Counted from the stretch's first letter, positions 53,411-62,574 are shown. The stretch: 64,000 bases of DNA from Jeotgalibacillus alimentarius (GCF_000829445.1 NZ_JXRQ01000015.1:310001-374000); one strand, 5' to 3'. Translations and numbers: made by a program. The notes: generated from the letters alone by a model not told the origin.

Positions 53411-53443
53411 AAAGCGAAGTCTGGGTCTGTCCCAAACTTCGCT
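53411..53443 (-). terminator. terminator of the SCO gene, family B hairpin
   Basis: On the minus strand AGCGAAGTTTGGG / CCCAGACTTCGCT with a seven-T run. Same GGGACAGACCC core as the repeats at 35.2, 50.2 and 52.2 kb. Confidence 0.85.
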
Positions 53444-54022
53444 CTAGTAATCCTGCAGTAACTCAACCGCCTCAACAATTTCCTCATAAGGCACGTCAAC
53501 TGACATATCATATTTCTCTAAGATCCGGTCGCCCACCATCAGATAAAGTGAGGTGCTATGGACAAACTGATCAGAGCCTTCAACCTGTGCAGCAGGGGAG
53601 AGAAATCCTCTGTTGGCAAACAGTTCAGCATCTTCCTGTTCATAACCTGAGACGAAGTCCCAATTGGCATAATCCACTTCGAACTGATCTCCATATGACT
53701 TAAGGACGTCAGGGGTATCGCGTTCAGGATCAACGGTGAAGGAGACGAACTGATAGTCGAGGTTCTCAGCATCTAACTGCTTTTGCAGCTCTGACATGTT
53801 GTAAGTCATCGGCATACAGACGGTGTCACAATGTGTGAAGATGAAGGCTGCAAGCCAGATTTCACCTTCCATATCATCTGTGTGAAAAAGTTCTTTGTTT
53901 TGATTCACTGCCTGCAGGTCGGTTACTTCCCCGTTTAAGGAAAAATGTTCATCCAGGTTAACCCCGGATGAACATCCATGCAGGATCAGCAGTGCGAGAC
54001 ACGCTGTGATCCACTTTTTCAT
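53444..54022 (-). CDS. SCO1/SenC-family copper chaperone lipoprotein
   Basis: 192 residues, lipobox LHGC with Cys17. Thioredoxin-like SCO domain with CxxxC (Cys65, Cys69 in 'FTHCDTVCMPM') and the distal His155 in 'QFVHSTSLY', the copper-binding set. 'VSFTVDPERDTPDVLKSYG' is the SCO signature. Delivers copper to cytochrome c oxidase CuA or acts as thiol reductase. Encoded 2 bases after the ABC binding protein, an unusual operon neighbour. Confidence 0.92.
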   Translation of the reverse strand: MKKWITACLALLILHGCSSGVNLDEHFSLNGEVTDLQAVNQNKELFHTDDMEGEIWLAAFIFTHCDTVCMPMTYNMSELQKQLDAENLDYQFVSFTVDPERDTPDVLKSYGDQFEVDYANWDFVSGYEQEDAELFANRGFLSPAAQVEGSDQFVHSTSLYLMVGDRILEKYDMSVDVPYEEIVEAVELLQDY

Positions 54023-54024
54023 AT

Positions 54025-55023
54025 TTACTGTGCACTTCCTACTTCTGTGCCTTGAGGAACGACTAACTCATCGAATTCAGGCTTTTCTTTCAGGAACTGC
54101 AGGTCATGTGAAGAGTCAGCGAATGCCTGAATCACTTCTGCATTGACCTCAGTTGTATACGACACGCGCTCCCATGCGCTTGCAATGATTGACTCATCCA
54201 TGCGCTGGTTTGTGATTTCTTCAATTGAATCAACTGCAATTGTTTGTGCTTCTTCAGGGTTCTCATTGATAAATGCAACGCTCTTTTCATGAGCTGCTGT
54301 GAGCTGATCAACAAGTTCACTTTGTTCTTCAATCAGCTTGCCGCTCGTAACAAGTACTGTATTCGGTAAAGTTGTGCCGTAAGCAATCTCATCAGTATCC
54401 ACGATGATTTTCGCTCCGTTCGCTACAAGTGTAGAAGCCCATGGCTCAGGTACAGCTGCAAGATCTACTTTACCTGATTCAAACATGGCCTGATATTGAG
54501 CCGGGTTACCTGTCACGTGCTTTAATGTTCCACCGATACGGGCTGAAGTGATGCCTTGTTCTTTCAGGAATGTTTCCATCTGAACGTCATGTGTACAGCC
54601 GACGCCAGGCGTAATAAATGTATGATCGCCAAGATCTTCTAAGCTTTCAATTCCACTTTGCTCACTTGCCACAACAACCGTACCGCCTGAAGAGGCACCA
54701 GCAAGAATTTTCACATCAGCACCATTCGCATAGTTGTTCATAACAGGTCCAGGTCCTACAAACCCTGCGTCAATATCACCGGTTTTCAGTGCAGTCATGA
54801 AAGCACCGCCATCCGGGAATGTTTTATAAGTGACTTCTTTGTCTTCACCAAATGCTTCTTCAAAGTACTGCTTTTCTTTTGCCACCATTGCAGGAACGTG
54901 GTCAATATTCGGGAAATAACCGATCACGACTTCATCCTTGCTGCCTGATGAGCTGTCTGAGCCACATGCTGATAACACCAGAATGGCCGTTAGAAAGAAT
55001 AATGCGCTAAGAGTCTTTTTCAT
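54025..55023 (-). CDS. ABC transporter substrate-binding lipoprotein (nitrate/sulfonate/taurine type)
   Basis: 332 residues from ATG 55023 (GGAGGCGAAAG upstream). Signal peptide with lipobox LSAC. 'VVIGYFPNIDHVPAMVAKEKQYFEEAFG' and 'FPDGGAFMTALKTGDIDAGFVGPGPVM' are SsuA/NrtA-type. Periplasm-equivalent capture of a sulfonate, or other small anion or pyrimidine-like ligand, cannot be told from sequence. Confidence 0.87.
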   Translation of the reverse strand: MKKTLSALFFLTAILVLSACGSDSSSGSKDEVVIGYFPNIDHVPAMVAKEKQYFEEAFGEDKEVTYKTFPDGGAFMTALKTGDIDAGFVGPGPVMNNYANGADVKILAGASSGGTVVVASEQSGIESLEDLGDHTFITPGVGCTHDVQMETFLKEQGITSARIGGTLKHVTGNPAQYQAMFESGKVDLAAVPEPWASTLVANGAKIIVDTDEIAYGTTLPNTVLVTSGKLIEEQSELVDQLTAAHEKSVAFINENPEEAQTIAVDSIEEITNQRMDESIIASAWERVSYTTEVNAEVIQAFADSSHDLQFLKEKPEFDELVVPQGTEVGSAQ

Positions 55024-55043
55024 TGCTTTCGCCTCCAAATAAT

Positions 55044-55802
55044 TTATGATGTTGCCAGTCCCCATTTTCTAAGAACCTTCTTTTCAATACGCTGGAAAAA
55101 CAGTAAGTCAACAATAATACCAATCAGCATAATCAGAAGCATGATCGCAATGACGCGGCTCATATCTCCAAAATCTGATGCAAATCTTAATGAATAGCCA
55201 AGCCCGGGACCTGTACTGAGCAGTTCACCGGCCATCAGCGCACGCCATGCAAATGCCCATGCAAGTCGCATGCCTGTTACAGCATAAGGGATTGAAGCAG
55301 GTATGGTAACTTTGCTGAACAATCTGAATCCCTTGTAATTCATGGTTTTTGCGGCTTTTATAAAAAGCGGGGGAACATTCATGATCCCCGTGCGGACATT
55401 GATTGTCATAACAATCGTGGCACCAAGTACCACAATGAAAATAACAGCCATTTCATTCAGGCCAAACCACATAATCGCAAGCGGCAACCAGACAATGCTT
55501 GGTACGGACTGCAGTGCAAGAATGAGTGAACCGAGCGTTTCGTCAGCTGTTTTTGATTTCGCTAACAGGACACCGAGTAAAAGTCCTAACACCAGCGCAA
55601 TCGCAAGCCCGATAAATAATCTTCTGAAGCTGGCTGCAAGGTCATAGACCAGCGTGAGATTACTGAACCCTTCATAAAGTGATGCGAATACATCTGTTGG
55701 TGCGGGCAGCAGGGAAGGAGAGACATCGAACACATAAACAGCACCCTGCCAGATCGAAAAAAGCAATACGTAAAAAATAATTCGTTTAACGGCTGGCTGC
55801 AT
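55044..55802 (-). CDS. ABC transporter permease (SsuC-like)
   Basis: 252 residues, six helices, BPD_transp_1 fold with the EAA loop 'EAA-like' region 'KAAKTMNYKGFRLFSKVTIPASIPYAVTGMRLAWAFAWRALMAGE'. Matches the SsuC/TauC/NrtB group. Overlaps the ATPase gene by 17 bases. Confidence 0.9.
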   Translation of the reverse strand: MQPAVKRIIFYVLLFSIWQGAVYVFDVSPSLLPAPTDVFASLYEGFSNLTLVYDLAASFRRLFIGLAIALVLGLLLGVLLAKSKTADETLGSLILALQSVPSIVWLPLAIMWFGLNEMAVIFIVVLGATIVMTINVRTGIMNVPPLFIKAAKTMNYKGFRLFSKVTIPASIPYAVTGMRLAWAFAWRALMAGELLSTGPGLGYSLRFASDFGDMSRVIAIMLLIMLIGIIVDLLFFQRIEKKVLRKWGLATS

Positions 55803-56571
55803 GTTTCTGCTCCTTTTCCGTTACCTTATCAATTTCAGATTTCAATAACGCCTGTATTTTTTCTTCATAATATAGAAGCTCTTCTTTTGATTGAGAGCGT
55901 GGTCTCGGGAAGTTGAGTTCAATAACTTCTAAGATCGTGCCGGGCTGTGTTCCCATTACAACAATCCGGTCAGACAGCTTTAACGATTCCGCAATACTGT
56001 GTGTGACAAAAAGAATCGTTTTCTTCGTTTCAAGAAAGATCTTTTCCACAATCTCATGGAGCCGTGAACGCGTCTGCTCATCGAGTGCACCAAATGGTTC
56101 ATCCATTAACAGCAGTGCCGGGTCCATCGCAAGTGCCCGTGCGATCGCCACACGCTGCTGCATACCACCGGAGATCTCATGTGGAGAATGCTTTGTGTAG
56201 GCGCCAAGCTGCACCATCTGCAAGTAGTGATGAGCTTTTTGCTGCGCTTCTTTTTTGGACATATCCGGTAACAGCGGGAACATCACATTTTCCTCAACCG
56301 TCAGCCACGGAAATAAAGCTGCCTGCTGGAACACCATGCCGCGTTCTTTCCCGGGTCCTTTAATCGTCTTGCCTTCAAGCTCAATCGATCCTTCAGTTGC
56401 ATGAGCGAGCCCGGCAACAATTGATAACAGCGTAGACTTACCACAGCCTGAAGGACCGAGAATCGAAACGAATTCGCCTTCTTTCACATCAAGCTGAATA
56501 TCTGACAGTACAAGCTCAGTCTTATCATTATTCGTAAAAGACTTATGTACGTTATTCATTGATAAAAACAA
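55786..56571 (-). CDS. ABC transporter ATPase (SsuB-like)
   Basis: 261 residues. Walker A 'GPSGCGKSTL', Q-loop 'MVFQQAALFPWL', signature 'ISGGMQQRVAIARALA', Walker B 'LLLMDEPFGALD', H-loop 'VTHSIAES'. SsuB/TauB subfamily. TTG at 56571 with GGTGATGG, or ATG at 56559. First gene of a minus-strand operon: ATPase, permease, binding protein, SCO. Confidence 0.92.
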   Translation of the reverse strand: MFLSMNNVHKSFTNNDKTELVLSDIQLDVKEGEFVSILGPSGCGKSTLLSIVAGLAHATEGSIELEGKTIKGPGKERGMVFQQAALFPWLTVEENVMFPLLPDMSKKEAQQKAHHYLQMVQLGAYTKHSPHEISGGMQQRVAIARALAMDPALLLMDEPFGALDEQTRSRLHEIVEKIFLETKKTILFVTHSIAESLKLSDRIVVMGTQPGTILEVIELNFPRPRSQSKEELLYYEEKIQALLKSEIDKVTEKEQKHAASR

Positions 56572-56809
56572 ACCATCACCTGCTTATCTATTTAATCCTA
56601 TTTGTTTAATCGGAATTGTATGTAAAGTATATCGGAAGAAAAAAGAAAGTCAATACTTTTTCGTTTAATTCTTTAACGTGGTGGTGGGGTAGAGGGAGGG
56701 AGGGAGTGGGTCAGGAAAGTAGAGGCGGGTCTGACACGCATCTACCTTAAGTGCCAGTGTCTGGTATGATATATTATTGAAAGTGTTGTTTATTTTGGAG
56801 GTTATAACA

Positions 56810-57892
56810 TTGAAAAAAGCTCGCGTCATTGGAATTGATTATATCAGAGCCATGGCCTGTTTAAGTGTAGTCTTAATACATACAGCTTCCCAGGTTTTAA
56901 TGAACTTTGATTTGCCGGCATCCACGGTCGAAATTGCCAAGCTGACTCAGATGACATTTATTTTTGCGACACCGATTTTTGTCATGATTTCAGAGTTTCT
57001 CCTGAGTTACTCCTATCACAATTCTCCTCCTAAAGGATTTTGGAAAAAGAGAATCTCTTTTATATTTATCCCTTACATGACAATGTCTATCGCCTATGGC
57101 TTATTTTATATGATCTTGAATGCTGGAGATTTCAGTTATTTTCTGAGAGTAGTCGAAAATTATATTATTGCGGCACGCTGGCATGGTTATTTTATTCTGA
57201 TTATCTTTCAATTCTATTTGCTTCATTTTTTATTTAACCGTTATATTCACCGGTTTAATCCATATCTGGTCACTGCATTATCTTTAGCTCTCAATATCGC
57301 TTACCTTCATTTTTTCAGAGTAGCTTCTGCTGCTGGCGGGCTGTTAGATGGCATAGAATGGGTGACTAATTCCAGGATCTTCTTCCCGGGCTGGCTGATC
57401 TTTTTTGTCATCGCTTATTTTGCGGGAAGATATATTACTGAGTGGATGATATTTTTAAAAAAAGCAGGAAGTGCAATTGTCATATTGGCACTGATGTCTT
57501 GGCTGTTTGTCCTCTACAATGTGATTGAGGGACATTATATCGTGATTGTTTCAAGTCGTGTTGATGTTCTTTTCTATACGATCTTTGTGTTTCTCGGAGG
57601 GTTATACTTAACTTCTTATTTAAAAGGGGTCCCTGCACCCATTAAGCTGATCAGTAAATATTCTTTTTCAATCTATCTGTTACATATGATGTTTCTGGTC
57701 CTGTTTACGAATTTTGTTCCTTTTGATTTAAACGCGTCTATTTTTGCTCCCGCCGCATTTATTTTCTCAGTTGGCGGAAGCATCCTATCTGCCTATCTGA
57801 TTAAAAGGATACCAGGCTCTGCCTATCTGATTGGCCAGGTGGACCGTAAAACTTCTGGTGCAGGAAATCGCAATATCAGTAAAGTAGAGTAG
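56810..57892 (+). CDS. acyltransferase-3 family membrane protein
   Basis: 360 residues from TTG 56810 (TTGGAGG 8 bases upstream). About ten helices. 'IDYIRAMACLSVVLIHTASQ' carries the Arg and His of the Acyl_transf_3 active site, and 'SKYSFSIYLLHMMFLVLF' is the usual late helix. O-acetyl or succinyl transfer to a cell-surface polymer is the family role (YfiQ-like in B. subtilis). Upstream, 56700-56760 holds a GTAGAgGCG/CGCaTCTAC hairpin. Confidence 0.85.
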   Translation: MKKARVIGIDYIRAMACLSVVLIHTASQVLMNFDLPASTVEIAKLTQMTFIFATPIFVMISEFLLSYSYHNSPPKGFWKKRISFIFIPYMTMSIAYGLFYMILNAGDFSYFLRVVENYIIAARWHGYFILIIFQFYLLHFLFNRYIHRFNPYLVTALSLALNIAYLHFFRVASAAGGLLDGIEWVTNSRIFFPGWLIFFVIAYFAGRYITEWMIFLKKAGSAIVILALMSWLFVLYNVIEGHYIVIVSSRVDVLFYTIFVFLGGLYLTSYLKGVPAPIKLISKYSFSIYLLHMMFLVLFTNFVPFDLNASIFAPAAFIFSVGGSILSAYLIKRIPGSAYLIGQVDRKTSGAGNRNISKVE

Positions 57893-57977
57893 GGCTGTTT
57901 TTCTGACTTGCGCTCACTGATCGTTCATCTTTCCTTAGTATCAGCAAAGGAAATTTTGTCTTGAAAGAAGCGATAAT

Positions 57978-58961
57978 ATGAAAGTAATCAATCCTGCCGC
58001 TGCCGCGATCGTAATGGCAATGGGCATTTTTCTATTTGGTGCATCAAAAGAATTTACTATAATAAATAAATCAGCAGGCATACTGACTGTTCTATTGCTT
58101 CTCCTTTTTTTCATTATTTATGGCAAACTGGCATGGCAGTTGACTGACCGGACTTTTCGGCAGTCTTTTTTCAGGAATCCAGTTAATGTTTTTGTCAGTG
58201 GGGCATGGATTGCAGGGATCGCCGTGATGTGTAATGTTCTAATTGAAAAGTTTTCATTCATTGAGCACATGATTAAACCGGTCGCATTCAGCAATTTTGT
58301 TTTTTACCTAAGCCTGCTGCCGGTTTATATCATCAGTTTTGTAAAGTTATATCAAAAGCGTATTCCTGTGCATGGAGTGGTACTGTTGTCAGCAGTGGGA
58401 ATGCAATCACTCGTTATTTTGTGGGTGCAGCTTTTAGGCACTTCTTATTCCTGGATGACTGTACCAATGCAATTGATCGGTCTGGTATTCTATGCCTCAG
58501 GAGCATTATTAATTGGAGAAAGATATCTTTTAAGGGAAGATTGGAACCTGATAGATGATTGGACTAATACAAATTGTATTGTGCACGGTGCTTTATCTAT
58601 TACAGGGGTTGCTGGTGCATATGCAGATACATTGTCTGCCGGTTTAATCGATGCATTCTGGTTGATTGTGCTGATTATATTTATTGGAATAGAAGTTATT
58701 GAAATCACTCGTGCAAAAAAACGTGTAGCTGCTTATGGGTTCAGTAAAGGACTGTTTTCCTATCACGTTACTCAGTGGTCGAGAAATTTTACTTTTGGTA
58801 TGTTTTTTGTCTTTACTGCTGCTGCCATCACAAAGAGTGCTCCTGCCCATACAATTGATACAATTCAGGTAGCACTTCTGCCGATAATTGGATGGGTAGT
58901 ATTATCTCTTCTGATCATGCAATTTACCATCTGGTTTAGAGCAGGTGCTGTGCTGAAGTAG
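57978..58961 (+). CDS. multi-span membrane protein, possibly TDT/SLAC1-type
   Basis: 327 residues with nine to ten helices. 'INPAAAAIVMAMGIFLFGASKEF' at the start and repeated helical hairpins recall the tellurite-resistance/dicarboxylate (TDT) fold, and 'FSYHVTQWSRNFTFGMF' the late conserved helix. Assignment is tentative. Weak ribosome binding site GAAAGAAG. Confidence 0.6.
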   Translation: MKVINPAAAAIVMAMGIFLFGASKEFTIINKSAGILTVLLLLLFFIIYGKLAWQLTDRTFRQSFFRNPVNVFVSGAWIAGIAVMCNVLIEKFSFIEHMIKPVAFSNFVFYLSLLPVYIISFVKLYQKRIPVHGVVLLSAVGMQSLVILWVQLLGTSYSWMTVPMQLIGLVFYASGALLIGERYLLREDWNLIDDWTNTNCIVHGALSITGVAGAYADTLSAGLIDAFWLIVLIIFIGIEVIEITRAKKRVAAYGFSKGLFSYHVTQWSRNFTFGMFFVFTAAAITKSAPAHTIDTIQVALLPIIGWVVLSLLIMQFTIWFRAGAVLK

Positions 58962-59009
58962 TTGTGATTTAGAAGTTTTATGACGCTTAATGTCTTATAA
59001 ATAGAACTG

Positions 59010-59049
59010 CGGCATCTACTTTTAGACATAAGTAGATGCCGGTTTTTTT
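59010..59049. terminator. bidirectional terminator
   Basis: CGGCATCTACTT / AAGTAGATGCCG stem with seven T; lies between convergent genes. Confidence 0.92.
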
Positions 59050-59889
59050 AATCTTTCTGTTTTACACTCAGTATTGTAACAGTTGCTAAAATAATCACCA
59101 TTCCAATCATTTGAACAAGATTTAGATGATCGCCTAACAGCAGCACACCAAACAATGAAGCTGTTACCGGTTCGACCATTGCGACCATTGATGCAGTGGG
59201 TGCTGTGGTACGGCGGATACCAATGACATAAACGATAAACGAAATGCCTGCCCCGATCATCCCTAATAATAGAAACCAGCCGATATCACTTGAAGTGGTT
59301 GGATCCACAATTTCCTGCTTATCACTAATCGAAAAAAGAATGATACAGAATGCTAAAAAGGCAGTAGTTAAAGCGGTTTGCGGCTTTCCCTTCGAAGAAG
59401 CATTCTTAAAACCGAAAATAAAACATGCATATGAAAGGCCGGCAGCAAGCCCGGTGATCGCTCCAATTAGACTTACTGAGAGTGAGTCAATTTGATACGC
59501 ACCTGTCAGTAACACAATACCGATCAGCACTCCGCCGATACTGCCCCATTTAAACCAAGTGGACCGTTCAATCTTAAAAATAAAAGAAATTAAAAACACA
59601 AATACAGGTGCTGTGTACATTAAAGTAGCAGCTATCGCCATACTTGAGTGCTCAATACTGAAAAAGTAAAAAGTGAAGTTCCCGGCTACTCCTACCCCTG
59701 CCAGTAATGACCAGATGTAAAACCATCTGGAGGTTGAAAGGTTTTGCTGGCGTGTAAAAGGAACCAAATCAAAAAGCAGACAAAACCGACAGCGCCTCTA
59801 TAAAAGGAAATGATAATCGGATCCCAGCCTTTTTCCATTAAAATATCTGCAATCCCGCCGCTAATCCCCCAGCATACAGCAGCCAGTAG
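59048..59889 (-). pseudogene. EamA/DMT transporter gene, frameshifted and missing its start
   Basis: The main frame (to TTG 59767) holds seven to eight helices with 'YFFSIEHSSMAIAATLMYTAPVFVFLISF' and 'MVEPVTASLFGVLLLGD', typical EamA. The normal N-terminus continues upstream in another frame: 'LLAAVCWGISGGIADILMEKGWDP' and 'ISFYRGAVGFVCFLIWFLLH', to about 59889. One-base shift near 59755. No start codon or ribosome binding site exists for the upstream part, which runs into a different gene. Confidence 0.78.
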
Positions 59890-60194
59890 ATCATATCTGC
59901 CATAATAAGAGACTGTCTGAATTTCTTATAAAGAAACACAACTGTCAAAAACTCGAGCAGCATGGCTGCAGAGCCGTATACATGCCCCCAGATATAGAAG
60001 GTTGCGTACGCAAAAATAATTGAGTGAATCAAAGCTATCCTGAAGCCGAACAACCTGTATAAAAGAAAGGTTAAAAAAGATCCGATTAAAAAATCTATAC
60101 CAAATAAGGTCGGGATATAATAAAAACTTGCTGCACCTGCCCCGACCAAAATGAGATAAACAATCCATCTGGGTATATTATATTTGGATATCAC
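59838..60194 (-). pseudogene. N-terminal membrane domain of a larger protein, truncated
   Basis: GTG at 60194 with GAAGGTG five bases before (an ATG at 60215 lacks a site). About 118 residues with five helices: 'ASFYYIPTLFGIDFLIGSFLTFLLYRLFGFRIALIHSIIFAYATFYIWG' and 'KKFRQSLIMADMIYWLL', resembling the membrane sensor module of large signalling proteins. It then stops after reading into EamA coding sequence out of frame. Deletion junction near 59885. Confidence 0.55.
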
Positions 60195-60377
60195 CGTGAC
60201 ACCTTCTTTTGTCATATTAGATTCAGTATATATTAATACTTTTTTCCTATCAAATTTAACTACTGTGCCAGTTTGCTGTGCAGTTTACCTTTATTGAGGC
60301 AAGTGTATAAATTGAGGATGACAGCAAACTTTAAATAAATGACAGGGCAGTTATTTCAGGGAAGGTATGTGGATAAA

Positions 60378-61247
60378 ATGAATATTAAAAAATATTTGGT
60401 TGATTGTAATAAAAACGTGTCTTTAAAAGACTTTGCTACAACAGAGAAGGACAATGTTGATGAGAAAGAATTTCTTGAAGAGCATCTGCCAAAAAGTATC
60501 GAAAAGCTGAAGGACCTGCACTGGCGCCTTCATGCTGAAGAGAAGAAGGGGATTGTGGTCGTGCTGCAGGCGATGGATGCTGCCGGAAAAGATGAAGCCA
60601 TCAGCTATATCTTTTCAAATTTAACAGCGCAGGGACTGACGACTGCTTCATTCCAGAAGCCTTCATAGACAGAAATGAACCATGATTACCTGTGGCGGAT
60701 CCGTGAAGGACTTCCGGCGAGAGGGCAGATTGGTATTTTGAACCGGTCGCACTACGAGGAAGTCATCGCGCCAAGAATTCATGACGATGCACTGAAGGAT
60801 GAAATGTATCCAGAGGGTATGGATAAAGATGAAGTATGGCCGATGCGCTACAGACAGATTAATGATTTTGAAAAGCATCTGTCTGAAAATGGTTTCAAGG
60901 TCATTAAGTTTTTCTTCAATATGTCCAAAGAGGAACAGAGAGAGCGGTTACTTGAACGTATGAAAGATCCTGAAAAGAACTGGGAGTTTTCATTCAATGA
61001 TGTAAAAGAACGCCGTCACTGGGATCAGTATCAGGAAGTCTTTGAGGATATACTGAGCAATACATCAACCGAATTCGCTCCATGGTATGTGCTTCCGGCC
61101 GACGACGAATGGTATTCACGCTATATCATTACAGAGGTAATGGTTGACTGTCTGGAGAAAATAGATCCACAATTCCCGGAGATCTCAGACGAGGACAGAG
61201 AGAGGCTGGATGAGGCTATTGAAGAATTGGAGAATGAGAAGAACTAA
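60378..61247 (+). pseudogene. polyphosphate kinase 2 (PPK2) with in-frame TAG
   Basis: About 289 codons. 'KGIVVVLQAMDAAGKDEAI' (Walker A) through 'TTASFQKPS', then TAG (60666-60668), then in frame 'TEMNHDYLWRIREGLPARGQIGILNRSHYEEV' with the Walker B Asn-Arg-Ser-His-Tyr motif and the lid 'FFNMSKEEQRERLLERMKDPEKNWEF'. Complete but for the stop. The stop falls in a loop between conserved 'F..P(T/S)' and 'E..HD(Y/F)LWR'. PPK2 transfers phosphate between polyphosphate and nucleotides. Start at 60378 or GTG 60369. Confidence 0.85.
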
Positions 61248-61418
61248 GGTATAAGGTGAAAAAAGACTGTTAATCGCAGTCATTTTTTATTTGTCAAAAA
61301 AATAATAGGGGAAAATTGTATGGTTGTGCTATACTCAATTCGAGTGATCTTACTTTTTCTGTTAGATCTGTATACTGGGGTCATAAATCTTTTAAGTAAT
61401 TGGTGGGGAGTTCATGAT

Positions 61419-61525
61419 ATGAGTAAAAACGCAGAATGCTGGCTTTTATTGTCCTGATCGTTATCGTATGGTTCTTCTTTGTAGGTTTTAGATTAATCGG
61501 CTATATGTCTGAGATCAATTCATGA
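61419..61525 (+). pseudogene. small membrane protein gene with frameshift in an A-run
   Basis: ATG 61419 after GGTGGGGAG starts MSKN, out of frame with the hydrophobic stretch RRMLAFIVLIVIVWFFFVGF then 'RLIGYMSEINS' to TGA 61525. One more A in the AAAAA run would give MSKKRRMLAFIV..., a 35-residue single-span protein. Confidence 0.6.
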
Positions 61526-61534
61526 GGATATCGT

Positions 61535-61690
61535 ATGACAGTGTGTGGAACTGATGGCTGCAGTGATGCGATGCTTGTACTGAATAGTGTCTGGACAGCC
61601 TCAGTATTTATTTTGATCCCATTAATCATTCCTATTATATTGGCGATATATTTTATCGGTTTCAAAAAAATCAGTGATATACAATCTTAA
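61535..61690 (+). CDS. small membrane protein, 51 aa
   Basis: ATG 61535 with GAGGAT upstream. MTVCGTDGCSDAMLVLNSVW, then one long helix ASVFILIPLIIPIILAIYFI and a basic end FKKISDIQS. Cys pair near the N-terminus (outside). Middle gene of three tiny membrane genes. Confidence 0.55.
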   Translation: MTVCGTDGCSDAMLVLNSVWTASVFILIPLIIPIILAIYFIGFKKISDIQS

Positions 61691-61708
61691 CAGGAAGGGA
61701 ATGGGAAA

Positions 61709-61876
61709 ATGTCATTTAGTGCGAATCCTTTAATTTTTACATTTGTCGTTATGTTCCTGATTGGGGCCAGTCTTAATATTCTTTTGAAAACTACAAGTAA
61801 ACTTGATTGGGGAATGACATTGTTAATTAGCATGGGGTTTTCTGCTGTTCTTGTAGGTATATTCGAGTCTAACTAA
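61709..61876 (+). CDS. small two-span membrane protein, 55 aa
   Basis: ATG 61709 after GGAAGGGAATGGG. Helices at about 8-24 and 36-52, linked by 'KTTSKLDWG'. Last of three consecutive tiny membrane genes between PPK2 and the pentapeptide gene. No family recognised. Confidence 0.6.
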   Translation: MSFSANPLIFTFVVMFLIGASLNILLKTTSKLDWGMTLLISMGFSAVLVGIFESN

Positions 61877-61891
61877 TAGTTTATTAAGCAT

Positions 61892-61932
61892 TAAAAAGCC
61901 ACTTTGATCACTTTCAAGGCGGCTTTTTTTTA
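61892..61932. terminator. terminator between convergent genes
   Basis: AAAAAGCC...TTTGA / TCAAgG..GGCTTTTTTT imperfect stem with T-run on both sides. Confidence 0.75.
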
Positions 61933-61938
61933 TGTCTA

Positions 61939-62574
61939 TCAATCCACAATCACTAACCCAATCAGTGCCGCGAATTGAATCGCCTGATGGGTGGACACTT
62001 TACATCCTCTCAGATCTTCAAGTGAGAGAATCAGTGATTCAAACGTAGAAGTATTGATATCAACTGTCTTCAGCGGCGTTCTTTCAAAGTTTGAGCTGTT
62101 CAGGTTGCACGTATCAAACTCAACTTTTTTCAGGACACACTCAAAGAAGTCTGAGCTCTCCAGTGAAGATTGCTTGAACAGTACTTTCTCAAGCTTTGAA
62201 CTGCCAAAAGCAGAAAGGTTCAGAATAGATTCTTCCACTAATACATTACCCAGTCTTGAGTCGGTCAGATCAGTACCAGTGAACTTGCAATTGTTAAAGC
62301 TGACTCTGTGAATAGAAGATTTACTCAGGTTGGCATTTGAGAAATCACAGTTTTCAAACTGAACGTCTGTCATACTGATCGAGGTAAAATCTGTGCCATT
62401 GAACCGGCAATTTTTAATAACCATCCCAGACAGATTCACACGATGCAGCTCTTCATTTTCAAAATCAGCATCGTTAATCAGACAGCGGTCAAGCTCAGGA
62501 TAATCTTCATAAAAAATGTCTTCAAATTTTCTTTCAGGAAGTTCGGGATGGATTTTTGGTGTATCCAGTTTCAT
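61939..62574 (-). CDS. pentapeptide-repeat protein, Qnr-like
   Basis: 211 residues from ATG 62574 (AAAGAGGT upstream). Repeats with the A(D/N)LxX pattern run from about 40 to 195: 'DADFENEELHRVNLSG', 'CRFNGTDFTSISMTDVQFENCDFSNANLSKSS', 'CKFTGTDLTDSRL'. This predicts a right-handed quadrilateral beta-helix. The C-terminal 'HQAIQFAALIGLVIVD' matches Qnr/MfpA-type proteins of about 215 residues that mimic DNA and protect gyrase. Whether it protects gyrase here is unknown. Confidence 0.83.
   Translation of the reverse strand: MKLDTPKIHPELPERKFEDIFYEDYPELDRCLINDADFENEELHRVNLSGMVIKNCRFNGTDFTSISMTDVQFENCDFSNANLSKSSIHRVSFNNCKFTGTDLTDSRLGNVLVEESILNLSAFGSSKLEKVLFKQSSLESSDFFECVLKKVEFDTCNLNSSNFERTPLKTVDINTSTFESLILSLEDLRGCKVSTHQAIQFAALIGLVIVD

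Noticed and set aside
61939-62574. Quinolone-resistance gene
   Set aside because: Only the pentapeptide-repeat fold and length are visible; gyrase protection cannot be inferred from that.
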